A stretch of DNA of 56,444 bases from Candidatus Methanogaster sp. (GTDB taxonomy: Archaea > Halobacteriota > Methanosarcinia > Methanosarcinales > Methanogasteraceae). Below are positions 25,621 to 32,753 of this stretch, in pieces. Location of the stretch: assembly GCA_003194445.1 (NCBI GenBank), contig PQXF01000018.1, positions 1 to 56,444 of the forward strand. The letters run 5' to 3'. The position numbers were made by a program, and so were the translations under genes. Position 1 is the stretch's first letter. Each line of letters starts with the position of its first letter. The notes under the pieces were generated by a model. It did no database searches, had not been told where the DNA came from, and worked only from the letters and a program-made list of their open reading frames with translations.

Positions 25621-25999
25621 AACGAAAATGGCTGTTCTGGCATCGGTTCTTTCCGGTCTGCTGCTGCCTGCGGCACTGCCGGCATTGGCATCTACGGGAA
25701 TGGAGGGCTTTTCGTACCAGCGAGAGATTGCGATCCAGGAGAACTCTGGCGAGACGCTCCGCGATTATCAGGTGCTGGTTGCGCTTGCTGGCAGCGATTT
25801 TCCAGAAGTTGCGCGAGCAGATGGCGATGACATCAGATTCACGGATGCGGACGGACATGAATTGAGTTACTGGATCGAGGAATTCGATGCGGGGTCAGAG
25901 CGTGCGAAGATCTGGGCGAAGGTGCCTCTGATTCCTGCGAATGGGGAAGCAGAGCGCCTTATGGTGAAAATAGAGTCCAGTAGGAGGGAAGAAATATGA
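25613..25999 (+). CDS. Short exported DUF2341-domain protein (128 aa, truncated copy C)
   Basis: Nearly identical to the copy at 22739, exactly 2,874 bp upstream. The visible changes are few, such as ENSGET for ESSGET and AKIWAKV for ARIWVKV. It has the same truncation after PLIPANGEAE. It overlaps ATPase 9 by ATGTGTAA and ATPase 10 by ATGA. High identity points to a recent duplication. Confidence 0.8.
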   Translation: MCKTKMAVLASVLSGLLLPAALPALASTGMEGFSYQREIAIQENSGETLRDYQVLVALAGSDFPEVARADGDDIRFTDADGHELSYWIEEFDAGSERAKIWAKVPLIPANGEAERLMVKIESSRREEI

Positions 26000-26564
26000 G
26001 GGACATAGAATTTCATAATCGTGAGAAGGAGGCAAAAGAGATCCGGGCGATACTGGACCGCCGACCGACTTTGATCACCTTCATCTACGGACCAATAAAC
26101 AGCGGAAAGACGGAACTGATCAACCACGTGATAGAAGAGCTGCCAGAGGAATATGTCGTCTTCTATATAAACTTGAGGACTAAATTCCTGGCAAGTTACG
26201 ATGATTTCATTGAGTCACTCTTTGAGATGGAGATGGAGACTGAGGGGGCGCTTAAGAAGAGAAAAGAGACGCTTGCTGAGCTGGTTTCATCTGTTACGAA
26301 GGTTGCCGGGATACCGATCAACAAGGAGTTTTTGGATTATGTTTTCAAGGACAATAAACCGAAGAACGCATTCTCGTATATACTCAAGCTCTTTGAAGAG
26401 GTGAGAGCAGCAGGTAAGCAGCCGGTTTTGGTCCTAGATGAATTGCAGAAGATGGGGGATGTGAAAGTGAATGGTTTTCTCATTTACGAACTCTTCAACT
26501 TTTTCATAGACCTAACTAAGGAAAAGCATCTGGCGCATGTATTCGTGGCGACTTCAGATTCGCT
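25613..26564 (+). repeat. Copy 2 of the near-identical duplicated block
   Basis: DUF2341 copy C and the first part of ATPase 10. The preceding ATPases (7 and 9) are also near-identical up to their C-modules, so the duplicated unit covers two ATPases. Confidence 0.85.
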
Positions 26565-27078
26565 CTTCATCGAGCAGATCTACAGTGAGGCGATGCTGGA
26601 AGGCAGGTGCAGGTACCTGCTGGTGGATGATTTTGACAATTCAACGACTATAAATTTTTTGGATAAATATAATTTCAGTGATGCGGAAAAGGAAGTTGCA
26701 TGGGATTACTGCGGTGGCAAGCCCGTGTGTTTGGTTGAGCTTGTGAACAGTGAGAACAGGGTAGAAAAAGCCAGAGAGATGCTTCGAATAAGAAGAGGAC
26801 AGATAGACCAGCGAATAGAGGTATTAAAGATTCTGCGTAAGAGGATTTTATTTGAGGGCGAAGAGATGGAGGTAAAGTATGAGGAGGTGATGAAAATTCT
26901 TGAGCGGTTTTCGGAAGATGAGAGTTATGAGTATGTGGGGATAATGCCAGATGTAACGTATCTCGTCAAGGAGAACATTGTCTTCGTTGACCCGGTCAAA
27001 GGAATCATAAAGTCGCAATCAAGATTGAATTTACTTGCTGTCAGGGAGATATTACAGAGGGTGATTGCAAATGAGTAA
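25996..27078 (+). CDS. Archaeal P-loop ATPase 10 (gamma, c8)
   Basis: 360 aa. Same N-terminal and gamma region as ATPase 8. From about residue 195 it departs, ending in C-module c8 (MLRIRRGQIDQRIEVLKILR, then EGEEMEVKYEEVMKILERFS), unique here. The ending is slightly longer than in the paralogues (SRLNLLAVREILQRVIANE). The exported ORF overlaps within ATGAGTAA, a third version of the 8-nt overlap. Confidence 0.85.
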   Translation: MRDIEFHNREKEAKEIRAILDRRPTLITFIYGPINSGKTELINHVIEELPEEYVVFYINLRTKFLASYDDFIESLFEMEMETEGALKKRKETLAELVSSVTKVAGIPINKEFLDYVFKDNKPKNAFSYILKLFEEVRAAGKQPVLVLDELQKMGDVKVNGFLIYELFNFFIDLTKEKHLAHVFVATSDSLFIEQIYSEAMLEGRCRYLLVDDFDNSTTINFLDKYNFSDAEKEVAWDYCGGKPVCLVELVNSENRVEKAREMLRIRRGQIDQRIEVLKILRKRILFEGEEMEVKYEEVMKILERFSEDESYEYVGIMPDVTYLVKENIVFVDPVKGIIKSQSRLNLLAVREILQRVIANE

Positions 27079-27448
27079 AATGATCGTGGCATCGGTTCTT
27101 GCCGGTCTGCTGCTGCTTGCGGCACTGCCGGCATCGGCATCTACGGGACTTGCGGGCTTTTTGTACCAGCGAGAGATTGCGATTTGCGAGAACTCTGGCG
27201 AGACGCTTCGCGATTATCAGGTGCTGGTTGCGCTTGATGGCGGCGATTTTCCGGAAGAGGCAGAAGCAGATGGCGATGACATCAGGTTCACGGATGCGGA
27301 CGGGGTGAACCTGGGCTACTGGATCGAGGAGTTCGATGCGGGGTCAGAGCGTGAAAGGATATGGGTTGCGGTGCCTCTTATTCCTGCGGACGACGAGGCG
27401 GAGCCGTTTATAATAGAAAGAGAAAACGTTTGGGGCGAAACAATATGA
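27071..27448 (+). CDS. Short exported DUF2341-domain protein (125 aa, truncated copy D)
   Basis: The start at 27071 (MSKMIVASVLAGLLLLAALP) gives a slightly shorter signal peptide than copies A to C. DUF2341 blocks (LYQREIAICENSGETLRDYQ, DDIRFTDADGVNLGYWIEEF) are intact up to PLIPADDEAE, then ERENVWGETI ends it. The last residues match those of copy B. The stop overlaps ATPase 11 as ATGA. Confidence 0.8.
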   Translation: MSKMIVASVLAGLLLLAALPASASTGLAGFLYQREIAICENSGETLRDYQVLVALDGGDFPEEAEADGDDIRFTDADGVNLGYWIEEFDAGSERERIWVAVPLIPADDEAEPFIIERENVWGETI

Positions 27449-28530
27449 GGAACATAGAATTTCACAACCGTGAAAGGGAGACGAAAGAGATACGATCGAT
27501 ACTGGACAGCCGACCAACCTCAATCACCTTCATCTACGGACCGATAAACAGTGGGAAGACCGAATTGATCACTCATACTATAGACGAACTGCCAGACGAG
27601 TACGTGGTCTTCTATATCAACCTCAGGACTAAATTCTTATCGAGTTGCGATGATTTCATCGAGTCATTGTTCGAGATGGAAATGGAGACTGATGGGGCGC
27701 TTAAGAAGAGAAAAGAGACGCTCGCGGAACTGGTTTCATCGGTTACAAAGGTTGCCGGGATACCGATCAACAAGGAGTTCCTGGATTACGTTTTCAAAGA
27801 TAATAAACCGAAGAATGCTTTTTCGTATATAATCAAACTCTTTGAAGAAGTGGAGGCAACAGGTAAGCAGCCAGTGTTGATTCTGGATGAATTGCAAAAA
27901 ATTGGAGATGTGAAAGTGAATGGTTTTCTCATTTACGAACTGTTCAACTTTTTCATAGACCTGACAAAGGAGAAACATCTGGCGCATGTCTTCGTGGCAA
28001 CTTCGGATTCGCTCTTCATCGAGCAGATTTACAACGAGGCAATGCTGCAAGGGCGGTGCGATTATCTACTGGTGGATGATTTCGATTATGAAGTAACAAT
28101 GGATTTCCTGGATAGTTACGGATGGGGCGAGCATGAAAAGGAGATTACATGGAAATGCATCGGTGGAAAGCCAGTATATCTTATTAAACTGATCAATGCG
28201 AAAGTGAGCGAGAAGAAGATCAGAGATGTGCTTGACGGTATGCTCATACTCAGAACGGGCGAGATAAAAACGACAGTTAAAAGAGTCAATGAGTTGGGGG
28301 GCGAAATACGCATAGAAGACAGCAGTTATGCTGTGAATTATACGGGATTGGTTGATACGCTAAAACGTTTTGTTGAGCGCGATGAGATTGATATGGGTGA
28401 AGTGGATGAGATATCCATTACGTTTCTTGTCAAAAAGAATATTCTCTTTGTGGATCCGCTCACGATGATGGTGAAGCCGCAGTCGAAACTAAATCTGCTT
28501 GCAATACGAGGGGCGATAAAAGATGTGTAG
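27445..28530 (+). CDS. Archaeal P-loop ATPase 11 (gamma, c4)
   Basis: 361 aa from the ATG at 27445 (MRNIEFHNRERETKEI); the longer open frame upstream is a shadow of the DUF2341 gene. It has gamma module and Walker B PVLILDELQKIGDVK. The family motif is IGGKPVYLIKL, where the usual Cys is Ile. The C-module c4 (LILRTGEIKTTVKRVNELGG, ERDEIDMGEVDEIS) is shared with ATPase 4 (alpha centre). It ends KPQSKLNLLAIRGAIKDV. Confidence 0.85.
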   Translation: MRNIEFHNRERETKEIRSILDSRPTSITFIYGPINSGKTELITHTIDELPDEYVVFYINLRTKFLSSCDDFIESLFEMEMETDGALKKRKETLAELVSSVTKVAGIPINKEFLDYVFKDNKPKNAFSYIIKLFEEVEATGKQPVLILDELQKIGDVKVNGFLIYELFNFFIDLTKEKHLAHVFVATSDSLFIEQIYNEAMLQGRCDYLLVDDFDYEVTMDFLDSYGWGEHEKEITWKCIGGKPVYLIKLINAKVSEKKIRDVLDGMLILRTGEIKTTVKRVNELGGEIRIEDSSYAVNYTGLVDTLKRFVERDEIDMGEVDEISITFLVKKNILFVDPLTMMVKPQSKLNLLAIRGAIKDV

Positions 28531-30331
28531 AATCAGAATGAAAATGACTGTTCTGGCATCGGTTCTTGCCGGTCTGCTGCTGCTTGCGGCACTGCCGGCA
28601 TCGGCGTCTGCGGGACTTGCGGGCTTTCCGTACCAGCAAGAGATTGCAATTCAGGAGAACTCTGGTGAGACGCTCCGCGATTATCAGGTGCTGGTGGAAC
28701 TCGCTGGCAGCGACTTTCCGGGAGATGCACGGTCGGATGGCGCTGATATCAGATTCACGGATGCGGACGGGCGTGAATTGAGTTACTGGATCGAGGAATT
28801 CGATGCGGGGTCAAAGCGTGCTAAGATGTGGGTGAAGGTGCCTCTGATTCCTGCGAATGGCGAGGCTGAGATTACGATGTGGTATGGGAATCCGGGTGCA
28901 GTGAGTGTGAGTGATGGCGAGGCGGTGTTCGAGTTTTTTGATGATTTCGAAGGCGAGTACGTAGATGAAACAAAATGGCGCGTAAATTATGGGACGCCGT
29001 CTATCTCAAATGGTGTTTTGAGTCTGGATGGTGAATGCGTACTTTCTGAGAAGATCAAAGCTTTTGGGTATAATTATATATTTGAATCGTTTTCGAAAGT
29101 AAGCAATACTGGCGGTGAGCCAAGATCTTTTCTACGTTCAACAGACGACTATACTGCTATAGACGGAAGCGATCGATTTGAGTTCGGAATCTGGACGGAT
29201 AAAAATGAAATGCAACTGACAAATGTCGATGATGGTGTATTTGGTGCTATAACAAAGACAAAAAAATTCCCAACATCCTTTGAAGTTCTTGGAATGGCGA
29301 GATATAGCACAAAAACTGAGAGTTTTCAGAATTATGTCCCTGAATCAATGAATCTGAAAAACGTACCTGACATTCCATTATACTTGCAGTTATACTCCTG
29401 GGGCGGCGAAACACACTACATTGATTGGACTCGCGTCCGCAAATACATCCCTCCCGAACCAACTGCCACCCTCACCATTCCCGAACCCATTGCATCAACA
29501 ATCCCCACATCACCTCCGGCATTCACAGCCGCACCAACACCCATCCCAACCCCCGACGATGCAGTCCCGCCTGCAATATCCATCCTCACTCCGAGCATCA
29601 TTGAATACAACGACAACGATTTCCTCGAAGAAGGTGAAAAAGTAACAATAACATACGGCGCAAACGATCCCAGCGGAATCACTTCGATAAAAATACTGCT
29701 CGATGGATTGATGCTCGAATCCCGAAATGGAGCCGGGATGTATACGGTAACAACAAATTCCCTCCCGGTGGGTGAACACGTAATCAGAGTCGTTGCAACC
29801 GATTCAAAATCAAACTCATGTTCCGAAGAACTCCTGATATCAGTTGCGCGAACCGGACCAAGTGTTTATTTCGGAACCACGCGAACCGCGATCAATAAAG
29901 GCGATGATGCTATATTTACCTTATCAGCAGTAAACCCAATCGGAAACCCATCCATGACCGTTCAACTAATCTTAAAACCACCATCCGGAGTCTCGGTTAC
30001 CGGCAGTTCATTCGCGAAATCCGGGTCCGGAATCTACACATGTACACAGGTGATTGAATCCGGCGACAATATGCGGTCAATCGAGGTTAGCCTCACAGGT
30101 GATCAGACAGGAACGTATGAAATTGCAAGCGAAGTGTATTACCAGTTCAAGGGCAGCCCAAAGTCTCCGACGCGGTACGAGGCACTCACGCTGATTGTGG
30201 AGCCCGCTCCCAATGCCACGACGTTCGAATCCAGAGAGTCAGATGGTCCCGAGAGCGAACTACACGGATTCGGTGCGGTGGTTGCGGTTATCGGACTGCT
30301 GGCAGTATATCTGTGGGGGATGAGAAGATGA
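28523..30331 (+). CDS. Full-length DUF2341 surface protein with beta-sandwich domains and PGF-CTERM-like tail (602 aa)
   Basis: A signal peptide (MKMTVLASVLAGLLLLAALP) precedes a complete DUF2341 domain (about 35-130, ending ITMWYGNPGAV), then a concanavalin-like region (FFDDFEGEYVDETKWRVNYG to about 310). A Pro/Thr linker (about 315-355), an Ig-like domain (PAISILTPSIIEYNDNDFLE) and a domain related to the HGEKTDVVLGED module (YFGTTRTAINKGDDAIFTLS) follow. The tail LHGFGAVVAVIGLLAVYL then WGMRR is a PGF-CTERM variant with His for Pro. This is the parent of the truncated copies. Composition turns C-rich and G-poor from about 29440. Confidence 0.85.
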   Translation: MCRIRMKMTVLASVLAGLLLLAALPASASAGLAGFPYQQEIAIQENSGETLRDYQVLVELAGSDFPGDARSDGADIRFTDADGRELSYWIEEFDAGSKRAKMWVKVPLIPANGEAEITMWYGNPGAVSVSDGEAVFEFFDDFEGEYVDETKWRVNYGTPSISNGVLSLDGECVLSEKIKAFGYNYIFESFSKVSNTGGEPRSFLRSTDDYTAIDGSDRFEFGIWTDKNEMQLTNVDDGVFGAITKTKKFPTSFEVLGMARYSTKTESFQNYVPESMNLKNVPDIPLYLQLYSWGGETHYIDWTRVRKYIPPEPTATLTIPEPIASTIPTSPPAFTAAPTPIPTPDDAVPPAISILTPSIIEYNDNDFLEEGEKVTITYGANDPSGITSIKILLDGLMLESRNGAGMYTVTTNSLPVGEHVIRVVATDSKSNSCSEELLISVARTGPSVYFGTTRTAINKGDDAIFTLSAVNPIGNPSMTVQLILKPPSGVSVTGSSFAKSGSGIYTCTQVIESGDNMRSIEVSLTGDQTGTYEIASEVYYQFKGSPKSPTRYEALTLIVEPAPNATTFESRESDGPESELHGFGAVVAVIGLLAVYLWGMRR

Positions 30332-31371
30332 AACGAATCCAGTTTCACAATCGTGAGAAGAAGATAAAAGAAATACGGTCGATACTACATGCAGAGCCGT
30401 CTTTGATCACCTTCATTTACGGACCGATAAACTCCGGAAAAACCACGCTCATCAGCCACCTGATCGAAGAACTGCCAGAGGCTTATACCCCGTTCTACAT
30501 AAATCTCAGAACTAAATTCTTATCGAGTTATGATGAGTTTATCAAGTCGCTCTTTGAGATGGAGATGGAGACTGAGGGGGTCAAAAGGAAGAGGAAGGAG
30601 ACGCTTGCGGAGCTGGTTTCATCTGTCACAAAGGTTGCTGGAATACCGATCAACAAGGAGTTTCTGGATTACGTTTTCAAGGACAATAAGCCGAAGAACG
30701 CATTCGCATATATAATCAAACTCTTTGAAGAGGTGAAGGCAACAGGTAAGCAACCAGTGTTGATTCTGGATGAGTTGCAGAAGATTGGGGATGTTAAAGT
30801 GAATGGTTTTCTCATTTACGAACTCTTCAACTTTTTCATAGATCTGACAAAGGAGAAACACCTGGCGCATGTATTTGTGATGACTTCCGATTCGCTGTTC
30901 ATAGAGCAGATTTATAGTGAGGCCATGTTGGAAGATCGGTGCACGTATCTCCTGGTGGATGAGTTCGACGAGGAAACGACAACCGCATTTCTGGAGGAAT
31001 ATGAATTTAGCGATGATGAGATGGCGGTTGCATGGAAATATTGCGGCGGCAAGCCGATATCTCTGGTTGAGCTCGTGAATATGGAGGGGGACCGAAAAGG
31101 GAAGGTTGAAGAGATGCTCAAGATAAGAAAGGGGCAGATAGAAGAGATCGTGTATTCGCTGGAAGCGAGATATACGGAGATGTTTGACGCTGTGATGAGG
31201 ACGCTTTCAGAATTTATCGGGAAGGAGAAGGTTGGATACAAATATATAAGCGATGAAATCAAGTTTCTTGTCGGAAAAAACATTATTTTTGCGGATTTTG
31301 TGAATAAGGAGCTGAGAGCACAGTCGAGACTGAATCTGCTTGCAATAAGAGAGGTTATGAAAAATGTATAG
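30328..31371 (+). CDS. Archaeal P-loop ATPase 12 (gamma, c7)
   Basis: 347 aa starting MKRIQFHNREKKIKEIRSIL. Its N-terminal part looks chimeric: HAEPSLITFIYGP and TTLISHLIEELP resemble the alpha group, and the gamma module (SSYDEFIKSLFEMEMETEG, KETLAELVSSVTKVAG) follows. The C-module c7 (MLKIRKGQIEEIVYSLEARY, SEFIGKEKVGYKYISDEIKF) nearly equals that of ATPase 9. Last ATPase of the array; its stop overlaps the next exported gene in ATGTATAG. Confidence 0.85.
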   Translation: MKRIQFHNREKKIKEIRSILHAEPSLITFIYGPINSGKTTLISHLIEELPEAYTPFYINLRTKFLSSYDEFIKSLFEMEMETEGVKRKRKETLAELVSSVTKVAGIPINKEFLDYVFKDNKPKNAFAYIIKLFEEVKATGKQPVLILDELQKIGDVKVNGFLIYELFNFFIDLTKEKHLAHVFVMTSDSLFIEQIYSEAMLEDRCTYLLVDEFDEETTTAFLEEYEFSDDEMAVAWKYCGGKPISLVELVNMEGDRKGKVEEMLKIRKGQIEEIVYSLEARYTEMFDAVMRTLSEFIGKEKVGYKYISDEIKFLVGKNIIFADFVNKELRAQSRLNLLAIREVMKNV

Positions 31372-32728
31372 AAAATATCGAATACATGAAGTAGCTCTCA
31401 GCAGTATCATACTGCTGCTGATCGTATTAGTGACACAAGTATCCGCATCCACAGATTCCCCACTCGACACGGTCCAGGTCTATGCGCTCGGACAAAAGGA
31501 CACTGGCAAATCGGTCGAGTCATCCACAATCCTTGAAAAAGACCGTGAATACAGAATCGTGGTCTCTGGAGTATTCCAGTTCAGGAGAGATGTGGGTTGG
31601 GGCTTCGCAGATGCGCAGTTTCGCATGGGCAGGGGAGATGCATACACCGAACCGTTTAACTCGATTGAGTTCAACGGTGAGCGGGTAAGCGCAGCAGTAA
31701 GCGATGTTGAGAATCACACGTACACATACTACCGCACTGGCGAAGGGGAGAAGATCCGGTTCAGCATCTTTGACTGCCTCACGACAGGCGAGCGTGGCGG
31801 GTACGACGACAACGCGGGATCGCTTCGGGTTGAGATATACCCCGCAACCGCGCTCTCTGTAACAAAAGTACCCTTGCCGCATACGATCGAAGAAGGGGAT
31901 ACGACGACGGTGACTGTGACTGTGCGAAACGCAGGAGCAACCGGGACTGGTGAGATCAGGGATATCGTGGTTACGGATTCTGTTCCAACGGGTTTTAAGT
32001 TGATGGGAGGTTCGGTACATGCCGAGTATCCGCTGCTCAAGTTAGATGAGTCGCGGACGCTTCAGTATGTCATAAAGCCACCCACGAGCGGAACGTTTAA
32101 CCTGGATCCGGTAGAGGTCTTATATTCTGACGATCGCGGAGAGCACCACACCGCGAGATCGGATAGTGCGACGCTCACAGTCATCGCATCGGCAGGACTT
32201 TTGCCCACAGCGCCACGGAACGCAAGCGTGAAGCTTCACGGTGAGCGGACCGATGTCGTGATCGGAGACAACATCCTGCTCAAGCTCTCGGCTGTGAACC
32301 TGATAACAAAGCCGGTGATGCATGTCCAGGTGATCATCATCCCACCGTCCGGCATGAGCGTTGCCTCTTCCGGGTTTGCTATGTCAGGAGCCGGGCAGTT
32401 CACATCGGATTACGAGGTTAAACCGGGTGTTGGCAGGGATATCGAGGTTGCGATCGTTGCAAACCAGGTCGGCAACTTCACAGTGGAAGGAAGAGTGATC
32501 TACTACTTCGGAGATGATATGGCGACTGCTGAGGATTATACGCTCGAGCTGCCGATCCGGGTGCGGTCTGCCGGCACAGGACCAGGACCATCGAAAACAC
32601 CGAAAGAAATATCCACATACGAGAACCATGGTGGGCTATTTGGGTTGCCCGGATTTGGTGTGGTATTCGCGCTGATCGGGGTGTTGATTGCAGCGGTTCT
32701 GTCAAGGAAGAAAAATGGACAAGATTGA
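31364..32728 (+). CDS. Surface protein with DUF11-like repeat, common beta domain and PGF-CTERM (454 aa)
   Basis: A signal peptide (SSIILLLIVLVTQVSA) precedes an unrecognised N-terminal domain (about 28-165, LEKDREYRIVVSGVFQFRRD, GWGFADAQF). A DUF11-like repeat (KVPLPHTIEEGDTTTVTVTV) and the array's common domain (NASVKLHGERTDVVIGDNIL) follow. The tail LPGFGVVFALIGVLIAAVL then SRKKNGQD is a good PGF-CTERM. It is coupled to ATPase 12 by 8 nt but has no ATPase after it, so it closes the array. Two VIT-vWFA genes follow. Confidence 0.8.
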   Translation: MYRKYRIHEVALSSIILLLIVLVTQVSASTDSPLDTVQVYALGQKDTGKSVESSTILEKDREYRIVVSGVFQFRRDVGWGFADAQFRMGRGDAYTEPFNSIEFNGERVSAAVSDVENHTYTYYRTGEGEKIRFSIFDCLTTGERGGYDDNAGSLRVEIYPATALSVTKVPLPHTIEEGDTTTVTVTVRNAGATGTGEIRDIVVTDSVPTGFKLMGGSVHAEYPLLKLDESRTLQYVIKPPTSGTFNLDPVEVLYSDDRGEHHTARSDSATLTVIASAGLLPTAPRNASVKLHGERTDVVIGDNILLKLSAVNLITKPVMHVQVIIIPPSGMSVASSGFAMSGAGQFTSDYEVKPGVGRDIEVAIVANQVGNFTVEGRVIYYFGDDMATAEDYTLELPIRVRSAGTGPGPSKTPKEISTYENHGGLFGLPGFGVVFALIGVLIAAVLSRKKNGQD

Positions 32729-32753
32729 ATATAATACAGGTGAGGTGATATAA

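Larger units (their letters stand above)
9283..32728 (+). repeat. Twelve-unit tandem array of ATPase and exported-protein genes
   Basis: Twelve paralogous ATPase genes alternate with exported-protein ORFs over 23.4 kb on one strand, with only two gaps above 100 bp (18769-18962 and 20119-20263). Units differ in size from about 1.2 kb (collapsed exported protein) to about 3.3 kb. The first half carries LamG-type partners, the second half DUF2341-type partners. Confidence 0.9.

Noticed and set aside
27361-27444. N-terminal extension of ATPase 11
   Set aside because: The extra 28 codons are the DUF2341 gene read in another frame; all paralogues begin at the M-x-x-I-x-F position, here 27445.
9408-31371. 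ATPases called outright as anti-phage STAND (Avs) proteins
   Set aside because: They lack the large repeat sensor and an effector domain typical of those systems. Only the P-loop core is comparable, so an immune role is kept as a hypothesis.
9283-32728. Repeated units read as a CRISPR array or a diversity-generating retroelement
   Set aside because: Repeats are gene-sized and coding; there are no short direct repeats with unique spacers, no cas genes, no reverse transcriptase and no template/variable repeat pair with adenine-specific changes.
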